Positions 25,039 to 34,885 of a DNA stretch of 47,887 nucleotides are shown here, piece after piece; positions within the stretch are counted from its first letter, which is position 1, and every line of letters begins with the position of its first letter. The stretch comes from an uncultured Alphaproteobacteria bacterium (lineage in GTDB: Bacteria > Pseudomonadota > Alphaproteobacteria > Rhizobiales > Aestuariivirgaceae): contig CALMZX010000041.1 in the NCBI GenBank assembly GCA_937870685.1, positions 1-47,887 on the forward strand. Reading direction: 5' to 3'. The position numbers were made by a program, and so were the translations under genes. The notes beneath the pieces are model-generated. The model was not told the DNA's origin, did not search any database, and saw only the letters and a program-made list of their open reading frames with translations.

Positions 25039-27321
25039 ATGGCTGGGAAGTTGGAGTTGCACAAAGCATTGGCCCCTCAGGAAAACCTGACGGACCTCCG
25101 GGCGTTTCTGCCCCGGGGAGCGGCCATGCTATGCGCTGTAGCCGGTGCTTCGCTGCTGGCTCTCGCAGCCTTCTCGCCACCAGCATCCGCCCTCGAAGAA
25201 TTGCCCTTCGTCAAACCGGTGACCCAAGAACCGGCAGCGGGCACGGCAGCCGACTTTACCGCCAGCCGCGTGATTTATGACCCGCGCACCAAACTCGCAA
25301 CCGCGGAAGGCAGCGTACGGATCATCTACGGGCCCTATGTGCTCAATGCCAGCCGTGTGACATTCAACGAGCGCACAGGCGTGTTCACCGCCAACGGATC
25401 GGTGGAACTGCGCGAACCGAACGGCAATGTGATGACAGCTGCGACGCTGGAGTTGCGTGAACGTTTCAAGGCTGCCTTTGCGGCCCACGTGAAAGCCCTG
25501 CTCACCAACAATGTGACCATCACGGCGCGCTATGCCCGGCGCCAGTCTGACGGCATCTCGGTGTTCGAGGATGCAAGCTATACGGCCTGCTACGACTGCG
25601 AGACCAAGAGCGGTGATCCGCTGTGGGAACTGACGTCTGACGAGACGGTGCATGACAGCAATGAGAAGATGCTGCACCACCTGAACCCGCGGTTGAAGAT
25701 CGCCGGCCACACGGTTCTCGGTGCGCCGCGCTGGTCGCACCCTGATCCATCAGTGAAGCGCAAGACCGGTTTTCTTGCACCAAAGTTCGTTCATGGCCAC
25801 GCCTATGGCGTCGGTGTCGAAACGCCCTACTTCATCGTGACTGGCCCGAACCACGACCTGACGCTCAGCCCGCGCTTCACGTCCAAGCAGGGACCCGTGG
25901 CCGACGTGGAATGGCGGCACCGGCTGGCCTCGGGACAATACAAGGTCCGGGGCTATGGCGTGCACCAGTTCAGTCCGGACGAAACTTCCGACAAATCCAA
26001 GCAGCGCGGTGCGGTGCGCAGCTCTGGCGAGTTTTCCATCAATGACCGCTGGTCATGGGGCTGGGACGGCACTGCCACGAGCGACAAGGAATTCCTCGAC
26101 GAATATGATTTCGATGACCGCGAAATCGCGCAAAGCGATGTGCATGTGCGCGGTCTCTGGGACCGCACCTACGTCAACGCGCAGGCGCTGAATTTCCAGT
26201 CGCTGTCGGATGGCATCAGCCAGGATCACCTGCCGTCGCTTCCCTATGTGACGGGCGAAACCTATTTCGGCGAACAGGTGTTCGGCGGCGAACTGAGTTT
26301 CAAGTGGAGCAGCTACGCGATCTGGCGCGATGACGCGAACGCCCCGTTTGCCACGGTCAATCACGGCACGCAGCAATCACGTGCGGTGGGTGAACTGCGC
26401 TGGAAATCGCAGATGATCAGCGATGCCGGCCTGGTCATGACGCCATTTGCCAACCTGCGCAGCGACGTGACCTTCACGGAGAACGTGCCGGGGGCCGTGG
26501 ACAATTCCGAGACGGTGAGTCGCCTCCTGCCGTCCGCCGGTTTCGACATGCGTTATCCGTTCATGGCCAACTACGCCTTTGGCCAGAGCATATTCTCACC
26601 GGTGTTCCAGGTGATTGCCGCCTCGGATGAGACGGAAACAGTGAGCATCGGCAATGAAGATGCGATCACGCTGAATTTCGACCACACCAGCCTGTTCCTC
26701 GAGGACCGCTTCACCGGACTTGACCGCTACGAAGGCGGCACACGCGCCAATGTGGGCTTGACCTATTCCTTCCTCGGGGCGAACGGCGGCTTCATCCGGG
26801 CGAGTGCGGGTGAATCCTTCCACATCGCGGGCGAGAACAGCTTCGTGACGGGCTCTGGTCTTGATGGCAGCCAGTCTGACCTGGTGGCTGCCCTCAGCAT
26901 CCAGCCGTGGGACGAACTCAGCCTCAGTTACGAAATCCGCGCCGAGGAAGACCTTTCGCAGATCAACCGGCAGGAAGCCCAGCTTGGCCTCACTTTGGAC
27001 AGGTTTTCAGGGAATGTGGCCTACTCATTCATCAACCAGGAACCGGCCTATGGCCGTTTGCTGGACGAAGAATGGGTGCAGGCTGATGCCCGTGTCGGCC
27101 TGACCGAAGGATGGTATGTTTTTGGCGGCATGCGCTACGACATAGAGAACTCGGACGTGGACTGGCGCACCATCGGGCTTGAGTTTGACTGCCAGTGCAT
27201 GAACTTCAAGGTGGCCTACACCGGCAAGGACGACGACACGACCAATGAAGTGGACCATCGCGTGATGATGTCGATCGATTTCGCCACACTGGGCGGCACC
27301 AGCGTGTCTGCGGGCTTCTGA
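25039..27321 (+). CDS. lptD: LPS-assembly protein LptD
   Basis: LptD is the outer-membrane barrel that, with LptE, places lipopolysaccharide in the outer leaflet. The 760-residue protein has a signal region (hydrophobic core AMLCAVAGASLLALAAF, cleavage near ASA-LEE), an OstA/LptA-like jellyroll (VIYDPRTKLATAEGSVRIIY) and a large C-terminal barrel. Cysteine pairs in ACYDCE (end of the N-domain) and FDCQCM (near the C-terminus) fit the disulfides joining the domains in LptD. Start is uncertain: ATG at 25039 has no ribosome site; ATG at 25126 follows GGGGAG but would give a signal peptide with no basic residue. It is first of lptD-surA-pdxA-rsmA. Confidence 0.93.
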   Translation: MAGKLELHKALAPQENLTDLRAFLPRGAAMLCAVAGASLLALAAFSPPASALEELPFVKPVTQEPAAGTAADFTASRVIYDPRTKLATAEGSVRIIYGPYVLNASRVTFNERTGVFTANGSVELREPNGNVMTAATLELRERFKAAFAAHVKALLTNNVTITARYARRQSDGISVFEDASYTACYDCETKSGDPLWELTSDETVHDSNEKMLHHLNPRLKIAGHTVLGAPRWSHPDPSVKRKTGFLAPKFVHGHAYGVGVETPYFIVTGPNHDLTLSPRFTSKQGPVADVEWRHRLASGQYKVRGYGVHQFSPDETSDKSKQRGAVRSSGEFSINDRWSWGWDGTATSDKEFLDEYDFDDREIAQSDVHVRGLWDRTYVNAQALNFQSLSDGISQDHLPSLPYVTGETYFGEQVFGGELSFKWSSYAIWRDDANAPFATVNHGTQQSRAVGELRWKSQMISDAGLVMTPFANLRSDVTFTENVPGAVDNSETVSRLLPSAGFDMRYPFMANYAFGQSIFSPVFQVIAASDETETVSIGNEDAITLNFDHTSLFLEDRFTGLDRYEGGTRANVGLTYSFLGANGGFIRASAGESFHIAGENSFVTGSGLDGSQSDLVAALSIQPWDELSLSYEIRAEEDLSQINRQEAQLGLTLDRFSGNVAYSFINQEPAYGRLLDEEWVQADARVGLTEGWYVFGGMRYDIENSDVDWRTIGLEFDCQCMNFKVAYTGKDDDTTNEVDHRVMMSIDFATLGGTSVSAGF

Positions 27322-27341
27322 GGCCTGCACGGGAAGCACGC

Positions 27342-28319
27342 ATGTCCATCCGTCTCGTGACAGCCATTCTCATCGCCTTGGCGCTGGTCTGCCCAGGCCT
27401 GGCGCTGGCGCAGGACCAGAAGGTGCTGGTGACGGTGAATGACAAGCCCATCACCAGTTTCGATGTTGATGCGCGCATCAATCTCTGGAAACTGATGGGC
27501 GGCGGCGCGCCGAAGACCCGCAAGCAAGCCCTCAACGACATCATCGACGACATTGCAAAGGTTGAAGAGGCCAAGAAATTCCGTGCCGAAGCCAAGGATG
27601 CAGAGATCGACGAGCGGCTGGAGCGCGTGGCAAAGGGCCTGAAAACGGATTCAGCCGGCCTGAAGGGCAAACTCAAGGCGCAGGGCGTCTCGATGTCCGC
27701 AATGCGGCAGTTCCTGTCCGCCCAGATCGCTTTCAACCGCCTGCTCAGCGGAAAGTTCAAAGAGAAAGTTGACGTGAGCGACGCGGAGATCGACGCCAAG
27801 ATGGGGGAGATCAAATCCAGCGTGAACGGCCAGCTTGCGAAGATCAAGGCGGACCCGCGCATGCAGCCGGTGACGGTGATGGAGATCATGGAGATCAACT
27901 TCCCGGTTGACAGTCCTGATGTGCTGACAGCGCGGGCGGCGGAGGTCGGCCAGTATGTTTCGAGCTTCAAGGGCTGCAAGTCGGCGCGCTCTGCCGCTTC
28001 CGGTATTTTCAACGTGCAGGTTGGCAAGAAGATCGAGGCCGACAGCCGCCGCCTGCCACCGCAACTGCGGTCGGCATTCAGCAAGGCCGGACCGGGCAAG
28101 GCCATCGGCCCGTTCCGTTCGCCCAAGGGCCTGCAGCTGTGGGCCTATTGCGGTTCACGGAAAATCTCTCCCAAGCTGCCCAAAGCCGAATTGCCGAGCC
28201 GAGACCAGGTGAAGACCGCCCTGCTCAACGAAAAATACAATGCCATCGAGTCCAAGTACGGCAAGTTGTTGCGCAAGGGATTGCTGATCGAGTACCGCGA
28301 TCCGTCCTATGCCGATTAA
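27342..28319 (+). CDS. surA: SurA-like periplasmic chaperone / parvulin-type PPIase
   Basis: This 325-residue secreted protein starts with a signal peptide (MSIRLVTAILIALALVCPGLALA). A SurA N-terminal chaperone domain (about 27-150, VLVTVNDKPITSFDVDARI) and one degenerate parvulin-like region (about 180-275) follow. SurA escorts unfolded outer-membrane proteins such as LptD to the BAM complex. The parvulin part is poorly conserved and has two cysteines (FKGCKS, WAYCGS), so isomerase activity is doubtful. It lies 20 bp after lptD and overlaps pdxA by 11 nt. Confidence 0.82.
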   Translation: MSIRLVTAILIALALVCPGLALAQDQKVLVTVNDKPITSFDVDARINLWKLMGGGAPKTRKQALNDIIDDIAKVEEAKKFRAEAKDAEIDERLERVAKGLKTDSAGLKGKLKAQGVSMSAMRQFLSAQIAFNRLLSGKFKEKVDVSDAEIDAKMGEIKSSVNGQLAKIKADPRMQPVTVMEIMEINFPVDSPDVLTARAAEVGQYVSSFKGCKSARSAASGIFNVQVGKKIEADSRRLPPQLRSAFSKAGPGKAIGPFRSPKGLQLWAYCGSRKISPKLPKAELPSRDQVKTALLNEKYNAIESKYGKLLRKGLLIEYRDPSYAD

Positions 28320-29328
28320 GCCGATCGTGATGTCGCCCGGTGAGCCCGGTGGCGTCGGCCCGGACATCGCCGTAAATGCCTGGCATGCCCTCAGGGGCGA
28401 CTCCGCGAACTGTTTCTGCCTGATCAGTGATGCCGACTTCATGGCGCAGCGTGCTGCCGAGGCGGGACTTGCCGTTCCCCTGCGGCGCGTCGCGACTGCC
28501 GGTGAAGCGACCCGCATCTTCAAAGAAGCGTTGCCAGTGCTGCACAGGCCCCTTCTTGCCAGCCCCGTCACGGGGGCCTTCAAGCCGGAGACTTCGGGCT
28601 GGGTGATTTCGGCAATCGACGAGGCCGCGGGACTCTGCCTGTCAGGCGAGGCGTCCGCCATGGTCACCTGCCCCATCCAGAAAGAGGCGCTCTATGCCGC
28701 AGGTTTTTCGCATCAGGGCCATACCGACTATCTGGCCCATCTTGCGCGGGGGCACGGCCATGCCGCCAATGACGTGATGATGCTGGTCGGCGGCGGATTG
28801 CGCGCCATCCCGGTCACGGTTCACATCGCACTCAAAGACGTTCCCGCAGCATTGACTGGCGACAAGATCGAACGACAGGCACGGGTTGTGCACGCCGCGT
28901 TGCAAAGGCAGTTCGGGATCGGCAGCCCCCGCATTGCCGTCACTGGCCTCAACCCGCATGCCGGTGAAAATGGCAGCATGGGGCGCGAAGAAATCGACAT
29001 CATCATCCCGGCCATCCAGCGGTTGCGGGCGGAGGGCCTCTCAGTTCGCGGACCGCTTCCGGCTGACACCGCCTTCTTTGCGCAGGAACGCGCGACCTAC
29101 GACGCCATCCTGTGCATGTATCACGACCAGGCACTCATCCCGGTGAAGACGCTGGATTTCCACGGTGGTGTCAATGTCACGCTCGGCCTGCCTTTCATCC
29201 GCACTTCGCCTGACCATGGCACGGCGTTGGCGCTGGCGGGAACGGGCAAGGCGCACGCCGAAAGCCTCATCGCGGCGCTCCGGCTGGCAAAAGACATGGC
29301 ATGCCACAACACGGGAATTGTGGCTTGA
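28309..29328 (+). CDS. pdxA: 4-hydroxythreonine-4-phosphate dehydrogenase
   Basis: PdxA oxidises 4-phosphohydroxy-L-threonine with NAD(P) in the DXP-dependent pathway to pyridoxal phosphate. The 339-residue protein begins [18 protein letters not shown] and has the metal-ligand block [27 protein letters not shown], and [19 protein letters not shown] followed by [16 protein letters not shown]. All metal-binding histidines expected from the family are present. The start overlaps surA by 11 nt. Confidence 0.97.
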   Translation: MPIKPIVMSPGEPGGVGPDIAVNAWHALRGDSANCFCLISDADFMAQRAAEAGLAVPLRRVATAGEATRIFKEALPVLHRPLLASPVTGAFKPETSGWVISAIDEAAGLCLSGEASAMVTCPIQKEALYAAGFSHQGHTDYLAHLARGHGHAANDVMMLVGGGLRAIPVTVHIALKDVPAALTGDKIERQARVVHAALQRQFGIGSPRIAVTGLNPHAGENGSMGREEIDIIIPAIQRLRAEGLSVRGPLPADTAFFAQERATYDAILCMYHDQALIPVKTLDFHGGVNVTLGLPFIRTSPDHGTALALAGTGKAHAESLIAALRLAKDMACHNTGIVA

Positions 29329-30155
29329 ACGGCGAGGACGGACTTCCGCCGCTGCGCGAGGTGATCGAGCGCCATGGACTGGCGGCCAAGAAATCGCTCG
29401 GACAGAATTTCCTTTTCGACCTCAATCTCACACGGCGCATTGCCCGTGCGGCCATGCCTTTCGATGGTTACACCATTGTCGAGATCGGCCCCGGCCCCGG
29501 CGGGTTGACGCGGGCCCTCCTCATGGAGGGTGCGCCACTTGTCGTTGCCATTGAACGTGACGAGCGGGCGCTGGCTGCACTGGCCGAGATCGGGGCAGCC
29601 TATCCCGGACGGCTCAAGGTGATTTCCGGTGACGCAATGGCAGTGGATTGGGCCACTCTCGTGCCCGGGCCTGCGAAGATCGTGGCCAACCTGCCCTACA
29701 ATATCGGCACGCCGCTGCTCACGGGGTGGCTGACGGAAGGGGCGTGGCCACCCTGGTTCTCGTCACTCACCCTGATGTTCCAGAAGGAGGTGGCCGAACG
29801 CATTGCCGCGAAACCGGGGACTGAGCACTATGGCCGACTCTCCGTGCTGTGCCAGTGGCGCTGCTCCGTGCACAAGCTCTTCGATGTTCACCGCAGCGCC
29901 TTCACGCCACCGCCGAAAGTGACGTCAGCCATCGTTCAGCTCTTGCCCGTGATGCCACTGGTCAGCTGCGATGTGAAAACACTGGAGCGGGTGACGGCAG
30001 CGGCCTTTGGCCAGCGCCGCAAGATGCTGCGGCAAAGCCTCAAGACCGTATTCGCTTCGCCTGAAGGTGTTCTGGAGCGGCTTGGCATCGCACCGACACG
30101 CCGGGCCGAGGAACTTGGCGTGAGTGACTTCGCCCGGCTTGCGCAAAAGGCGTGA
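29301..30155 (+). CDS. rsmA: 16S rRNA dimethyladenosine transferase
   Basis: RsmA (KsgA) dimethylates two adjacent adenosines in helix 45 of 16S rRNA late in small-subunit assembly. The protein has the SAM motif [15 protein letters not shown], the acidic loop [11 protein letters not shown], and the catalytic [10 protein letters not shown], with [12 protein letters not shown] after it. Start is uncertain: ATG at 29301 (284 residues) overlaps pdxA by 28 nt. TTG at 29325 gives [13 protein letters not shown], closer to the usual N-terminus, overlaps by 4 nt and has a GGGA site, so it may be the real start. Its stop directly abuts the convergent gmk stop. Confidence 0.95.
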   Translation: MPQHGNCGLNGEDGLPPLREVIERHGLAAKKSLGQNFLFDLNLTRRIARAAMPFDGYTIVEIGPGPGGLTRALLMEGAPLVVAIERDERALAALAEIGAAYPGRLKVISGDAMAVDWATLVPGPAKIVANLPYNIGTPLLTGWLTEGAWPPWFSSLTLMFQKEVAERIAAKPGTEHYGRLSVLCQWRCSVHKLFDVHRSAFTPPPKVTSAIVQLLPVMPLVSCDVKTLERVTAAAFGQRRKMLRQSLKTVFASPEGVLERLGIAPTRRAEELGVSDFARLAQKA

Positions 30156-30797
30156 TCACAACTTTTTTGTCAGCCCACGGACGAAATCGGTGAGCCCCAG
30201 CTGGCGGTGACGGCGTAGCCTCTCGGCAGTGAGGATGGCCATGACCATGCGGTGACTTTCTTCGACGTCATCGTTGACCACCACATAGTCATATTCCGGC
30301 CAGTGGCTGATCTCGTGGCTGGCCTCGGCCATGCGCTTGGCGATGACGGCAGATGAATCCTGGGCGCGCCTGATCAGCCGTTCACGCAGGGTATCCGCCG
30401 TGGGCGGCAGGATGAAGAGGCGTACCAGGTCATCCTTCATGTTCTGGGCAAGCTGCTGGGTGCCTTGCCAGTCGATGTCAAACAACACGTCGCGGCCTTC
30501 GTCCAGCGCCGCCTCAACAGGCGCACGGGGGGTGCCGTAGGAATTACCGAAAACAGTCGCGTATTCCAGCAACTGCTTCTTCTCCACCATCTCGTCAAAG
30601 CGCGACTGGGAGATGAAATGGTAGTCCTTGCCATCGGTTTCGCCGGGGCGGGGTTTGCGCGTGGTCACGGAAACGGACATGGTGATGTTCTGGTCCGCCG
30701 CCAGCAGCCTGCGCGAGAGCGTTGTCTTGCCCGCGCCCGAGGGCGACGACATGACGAAGAGAAGTCCGCGGCGGGGAATGTGCGTCAGTGTGGGCAT
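30156..30797 (-). CDS. gmk: Guanylate kinase
   Basis: Gmk phosphorylates GMP to GDP with ATP. The 213-residue protein has the P-loop SSPSGAGKTTL (about 17-27), the GMP-binding block SVSVTTRKPRPGETDGKDYH, and the lid/core motif DVLFDIDWQGTQQL. Size is standard. It is the last gene of the mltG-yicC-gmk run, 4 bp after yicC. Its TGA abuts the rsmA TGA tail to tail (TGATCA), with no space for a terminator. Confidence 0.97.
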   Translation of the reverse strand: MPTLTHIPRRGLLFVMSSPSGAGKTTLSRRLLAADQNITMSVSVTTRKPRPGETDGKDYHFISQSRFDEMVEKKQLLEYATVFGNSYGTPRAPVEAALDEGRDVLFDIDWQGTQQLAQNMKDDLVRLFILPPTADTLRERLIRRAQDSSAVIAKRMAEASHEISHWPEYDYVVVNDDVEESHRMVMAILTAERLRRHRQLGLTDFVRGLTKKL

Positions 30798-30801
30798 GCC
30801 G

Positions 30802-31689
30802 TCACTCGATGTTCTGAACCTGCTCGCGCATCTGGTCGATCACGGTCTTGAGGTCAAGTCCGATGGCGGTGAGGCTTTTGTCGATGGCCTTGGAACAGAG
30901 CGTATTGGCCTCGCGGTTGAACTCCTGGGCCAGAAAATCGAACTTGCGTCCCACCGGTTCGCCGGAAGCCAGCAAGGATTCCGCTGCCTCGATGTGTGAG
31001 AACAGGCGGTCAAGTTCCTCCTGGATGTCACTGCGGGTTGCCACCAGCATGGCCTCCTGGTGCAGGCGCTGTTCATCGAATGCCGTGCCTGCCTCCATGA
31101 GGCGGGCCACCTGTTCGCGCAGCCGCGCCTTGATGACATCGGGGGAACGGGCCGGATTTTTGCGGGCGGCATCGGCCAGTTGGCCAATCCTGAGCAATTG
31201 CTCGCGGAGCACCGCCAGCAGGCGTTTGCCCTCCGCGGCACGGGCGGCCTGCAGGGCTATCAGGGCCTGGTCGAAATTCCGTAGAAGTGCGGCGTCGCGG
31301 CTGGCGGCCTCGGCCTCTGTCACTTCACTGCGGACAGGTTCGATGACACCGCGCAGGGCGAGCAGCGCTTCCGCCTGCAGGGGCGGTGCCTTGATTTCGG
31401 CGCGCAGACGTTCGGCAATTGCCGTGAGTTCGGCCAGCAGCGCCTGGTTCACAGAAACGGTTTCGCGCGTGTTGCTGTTGGCCAGGTTGAGGTTGATCTG
31501 CAGGTTGCCGCGCTTCATCGCCTTCTGCAGGCGCTGGCGCACATCGACTTCGAGATGTTCCAGGCCAGGCGGCAGGCGCAGGCGCATGTCCAGCGCCTTG
31601 CCGTTCACGCTTTTCAATTCCCATTGCCAGGACCAGTCGTCAAGACTGCCGGATTCGCGGGCAAACCCCGTCATGGAATTGATTGTCAT
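30802..31689 (-). CDS. YicC-family endoribonuclease
   Basis: This 295-residue protein matches the YicC family, now seen as endoribonucleases that affect small-RNA stability. The hallmarks are INSMTGFARE at the N-terminus, LKSVNGKALDMRLRLPPGL, and the acidic C-terminal block LDRLFSHIEAAESLL followed by KFDFLAQEFNREANTLCSK. Start: ATG at 31689, which places SMTGFAR correctly; a reading 19 codons longer adds non-conserved sequence. It sits between mltG and gmk, its normal place in Rhizobiales. Confidence 0.93.
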   Translation of the reverse strand: MTINSMTGFARESGSLDDWSWQWELKSVNGKALDMRLRLPPGLEHLEVDVRQRLQKAMKRGNLQINLNLANSNTRETVSVNQALLAELTAIAERLRAEIKAPPLQAEALLALRGVIEPVRSEVTEAEAASRDAALLRNFDQALIALQAARAAEGKRLLAVLREQLLRIGQLADAARKNPARSPDVIKARLREQVARLMEAGTAFDEQRLHQEAMLVATRSDIQEELDRLFSHIEAAESLLASGEPVGRKFDFLAQEFNREANTLCSKAIDKSLTAIGLDLKTVIDQMREQVQNIE

Positions 31690-31770
31690 GCACACCAGCC
31701 TTGAATCATCTGCGCCACGGGTTTCGTAGCGCATCGGGCGGCGCAAGGGAAACGCGGCGGAAGGCGCCGT

Positions 31771-33096
31771 TCAGGGCTTCGGCTTCTTGAGGGTGGGGAT
31801 GGGCACGAGAATGTTGCCGACTTTCACCAATGTGCCGGGCTTGAGCACAGCCGCGGCCGGTTCCGCGGCGGCGGCTTCCGCAGGTGCGGCGGGCGCTGGC
31901 ACGGGGTCCGCAGCCTGCTGGTTGGCGGTTGCGTTGAGCGCCTCTTCTTCCGCTACATTGGGCAATGCGGCCTGCTGTGCGGGAGGCGTTTCCGGAGCAG
32001 CCCCGGCAGGTGCTGCTGCCGCTTCCGCAGGTGCTGCAGGTTGCGGAGGCGGCGTCTGGCCTGCTTCGATGGCGCGCCACTTCTTCACATTGGCGTTGTG
32101 CTCTTCCAGCGTGGCGGCAAAGACGTGGCCGCCCGTTCCATCAGCGACGAAGTAGAGATCGTTGACGGCGGCGGGAGTGATCACGGCTTCCAGCGCGTCC
32201 TTGCCGGGCGTGGCGATCGGCCCCGGCGGCAGGCCGTTGATGCGGTAGGTGTTGTAGGGTGTTTCGGCCTCAATGTCGCTCTGGCTGATCGGGCGGTCGA
32301 GCTTTCCCTTGCCGCCTGCGATGCCATAGATGATCGTGGGATCAGACTGGAGACGCATGCCCGCCTTCAGGCGGTTGAGGAACACGGCGGCGACGCGCGG
32401 GCGCTCCTCAGGCTTTGCGGTTTCCTTCTCGACGATGGAGGCAAGCGTGACCAGTTCCTCTTTCGTCTTGATGATCGAGTCGGCGGGCCGCCTTGCCCAG
32501 ACGTCATCCACCAGCTTGGTCTGAGCAGTCACCATTTCATCCAGCAGCTGCTGGCGGTCCTTGCCACGGGCGTAAAGATAGGTGTTGGCGATGACCGCGC
32601 CTTCGGGCGGCACGGCGGCAATCTCGCCTGCCATGGGCTCCTGCTCACGCATGCGGTTGACAGCCATCTCGCTGGTCCAGCCTTCCGGCACGGTGAGCTT
32701 GTACATGACGACACGGCCCGAAGCCATGATGTTGAAGGCATCCGCCATGGATGCGCCGGAAGGGAACTCGTATTCACCCGCCTTCATTGATGCGCCGCGC
32801 AGGCCCTGGGCAATGGCGGCTATCCCCATGACCATCGGTTCGCTGACAACACCCTTGTCGTGCAGCAGGTGCGCGATCTGCATGCGGTCGAGGTTCTTCG
32901 GCACGTTGACGATGACGGGTTCAGCGAGCGGCCCCGGGGCGGTGTAACTGGCATAGAGCCAGGACCCGGCGACGGCCGCCAGCAGGGCAGAGAGAACACC
33001 GAGACCGACAAGCCAGCCGAGCACGCGCATCACGGCAGAGCGGCGCGGCTTGCGCATGTCCGTATCCGGCAGTCTGATTGGCTGGTCGTTGTTCAC
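31771..33096 (-). CDS. mltG: Endolytic murein transglycosylase MltG
   Basis: MltG cuts nascent glycan strands and so sets their length. The 441-residue inner-membrane protein has one membrane anchor (about 23-50), a LysM-like part (VNVPKNLDRMQIAHLLHDKG) and the YceG domain with the catalytic glutamate in ASIVEKET (Glu about 223). RLQSDPTIIYG and NTYRINGLPPGPI follow. From about residue 347 it carries an extra Ala/Pro/Glu-rich tail of some 95 residues ending in a short hydrophobic-basic segment, longer than in E. coli. It lies 27 bp after fabF. Confidence 0.95.
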   Translation of the reverse strand: MNNDQPIRLPDTDMRKPRRSAVMRVLGWLVGLGVLSALLAAVAGSWLYASYTAPGPLAEPVIVNVPKNLDRMQIAHLLHDKGVVSEPMVMGIAAIAQGLRGASMKAGEYEFPSGASMADAFNIMASGRVVMYKLTVPEGWTSEMAVNRMREQEPMAGEIAAVPPEGAVIANTYLYARGKDRQQLLDEMVTAQTKLVDDVWARRPADSIIKTKEELVTLASIVEKETAKPEERPRVAAVFLNRLKAGMRLQSDPTIIYGIAGGKGKLDRPISQSDIEAETPYNTYRINGLPPGPIATPGKDALEAVITPAAVNDLYFVADGTGGHVFAATLEEHNANVKKWRAIEAGQTPPPQPAAPAEAAAAPAGAAPETPPAQQAALPNVAEEEALNATANQQAADPVPAPAAPAEAAAAEPAAAVLKPGTLVKVGNILVPIPTLKKPKP

Positions 33097-33123
33097 GTCA
33101 GGGGGCCCTCGCGCGCCCCTGTT

Positions 33124-34389
33124 TTACGCTGCCGCGCGGCGGAAAATCAATGAGGCGTTGGTGCCACCAAAACCAAAGGAATTGGACAGAACTGTGTTGA
33201 TTTCCTTCTTCCTGGCCGTGTGCGGCACAAGGTCCATGGCGGTTTCGACCGATGGATTGTCGAGGTTCAACGTGGGCGGGCAAATGTTGTCGCGCATGGC
33301 GAGAATTGAAAACACCGCTTCCACAGCACCCGCGGCACCGAGGAGATGGCCAACGGCTGACTTGGTTGAAGACATGGCCACTCGCGCCGCATTGTTGCCG
33401 ATGAGTCGTTCCACTGCGCGCAGTTCGATTTCGTCACCCAGCGGGGTCGAGGTGCCGTGGGCGTTGATGTAGTCGATGTCGCCAGCCGAGATGCCTGCGC
33501 GCTTGAGGGCGGCCTGCATGCAGCGGAAGGCCCCGTCACCGTCTTCGGAGGGTGCGGTGATGTGATAGGCATCACCTGACATGCCGTAGCCGATGAGTTC
33601 GGCATAGATCTTCGCGCCGCGTGCCTTGGCGTGTTCATACTCTTCGAGCACGAGAATGCCCGCGCCCTCGCCCATGACAAATCCGTCACGGTCCTTGTCA
33701 TAGGGACGCGAGGCCTTGTCCGGCGTGTCGTTGAAGGCGGAGGACAAGGCCTTGCAGGCGATGAAGCCGGCAATGCCGATGCGGCAGATCGCTGATTCAG
33801 CACCACCTGCCACCATCACGTCGGCATCACCGACGGCGATGATGCGGGCCGCATCGCCGATGGCATGGGTGCCGGTGGCGCAGGCCGTGACGACCGCGTG
33901 ATTCGGACCCTTGAGGCCGAAGTTGATGGAGATGAGTCCGCCCGCAAGGTTGATGAGCGAACCCGGGATGAAGAAGGGAGACACCCGGCGAGGGCCCTTT
34001 TCCTTCATCAGGAGTGTGGTGTCCTGGATGCCGGTGAGACCGCCGATGCCGGAGCCCACCAGAACACCGGCGCGGTAACGCTCTTCCTCGGTCTTGAGTT
34101 CAAGGCCGGAGTCCTTCATGGCCTGCTTGGCGGCGATGAGGGCAAACTGGATGAAGTCGTCGTAGCGGCGCTGGTCTTTCGGATCGATCCAGTCGTCGCG
34201 CTTGAGTGTGCCGTTGCTGCCGTCGCCTTCCTTTACTTCGAAGGCAATGCGCGTGGGAAGGTCGGAAGCATCGAATCGCGTGATGGTGCCCGCACCTGAC
34301 TTGCCCGCCAGCATGTTGGACCAGGTGGTCTCCACGCCATTGCCGAGCGGCGAAACGATTCCCAAACCAGTGACGACCACACGGCGCAT
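33124..34389 (-). CDS. fabF: Beta-ketoacyl-ACP synthase II
   Basis: FabF condenses malonyl-ACP with acyl-ACP in type II fatty acid elongation. The 421-residue thiolase-fold protein has the Cys-His-His triad: C170 in TACATGTHA, H311 in INAHGTSTPLGD and H348 in KSAVGHLLGAAG. The C-terminal SNSFGFGGTNASL loop is intact. Start: ATG at 34389, seven or so bases after GAGGAAA. It follows acpP across a strong terminator-like hairpin. Confidence 0.97.
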   Translation of the reverse strand: MRRVVVTGLGIVSPLGNGVETTWSNMLAGKSGAGTITRFDASDLPTRIAFEVKEGDGSNGTLKRDDWIDPKDQRRYDDFIQFALIAAKQAMKDSGLELKTEEERYRAGVLVGSGIGGLTGIQDTTLLMKEKGPRRVSPFFIPGSLINLAGGLISINFGLKGPNHAVVTACATGTHAIGDAARIIAVGDADVMVAGGAESAICRIGIAGFIACKALSSAFNDTPDKASRPYDKDRDGFVMGEGAGILVLEEYEHAKARGAKIYAELIGYGMSGDAYHITAPSEDGDGAFRCMQAALKRAGISAGDIDYINAHGTSTPLGDEIELRAVERLIGNNAARVAMSSTKSAVGHLLGAAGAVEAVFSILAMRDNICPPTLNLDNPSVETAMDLVPHTARKKEINTVLSNSFGFGGTNASLIFRRAAA

Positions 34390-34434
34390 GTCATTTCCTC
34401 TTCATGGAAGCGCAATCAACGAGACTCGCACAGG

Positions 34435-34474
34435 AAAACGCGGGGCCACAGGATTTTCAAGCCCTGCCCCCGCG
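34435..34474 (-). terminator. Rho-independent terminator/attenuator between acpP and fabF
   Basis: On the minus strand CGCGGGG (34474-34468) pairs with CCCCGCG (34445-34439), and TTTT follows at once (34438-34435). The position, between acpP and fabF, fits the usual need for far more ACP than synthase: most transcripts would stop here and some read through. Confidence 0.75.
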
Positions 34475-34517
34475 TTTCCGCGCATTCTTTTTGTCCGGCC
34501 TCGGCCGGACGCACCGG

Positions 34518-34754
34518 TCAGGCCTGGGCCTTCTCGATGAACTTCACGGCGTCGCCGACCGTCTGGATGGTTTCGGCAGCGTCATCCGGGATTTCAATGC
34601 CGAATTCCTCTTCGAAGGCCATCACGAGTTCCACGGTGTCCAAGCTGTCGGCACCGAGATCGTCGATGAAGCTGGCTTCAGCCTTCACCTTGTCGCCGTC
34701 CACGCTCAGGTGCTCGACAACGATCTTCTTAACCCGTTCAGCGATATCGCTCAT
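34518..34754 (-). CDS. acpP: Acyl carrier protein
   Basis: AcpP carries growing acyl chains on a phosphopantetheine arm. The 78-residue acidic protein has the attachment serine (S37) in [19 protein letters not shown]. Start: ATG at 34754, with an AGGA site about 10 bases upstream; the TTG two codons earlier is unlikely. It has its own promoter and is followed by a terminator-like hairpin. In related genomes it directly follows fabG; here about 6 kb of other genes lie between them. Confidence 0.98.
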   Translation of the reverse strand: MSDIAERVKKIVVEHLSVDGDKVKAEASFIDDLGADSLDTVELVMAFEEEFGIEIPDDAAETIQTVGDAVKFIEKAQA

Positions 34755-34833
34755 GTGCAATTGTCCTAATAACTGTTCTCACGCCCTGGCGGTCCGGACA
34801 CCTTGCGTGGGGTCCCCCTCAAGCCGCCGGGGG

Positions 34834-34861
34834 TAACTAGCACAGTTCGGGCAGGCGTCAA
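34834..34861 (-). promoter_or_regulatory. Probable sigma-70-type promoter of acpP
   Basis: On the minus strand TTGACG (34861-34856) and TAGTTA (34839-34834) are separated by 16 bases. This would give an acpP leader of about 75 nt. The -35 is close to consensus, the -10 moderate. The downstream end of the inserted MFS gene is only 25 bp away. Confidence 0.5.
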
Positions 34862-34885
34862 AAGGGGGAAAAATACGGTGGAAAT

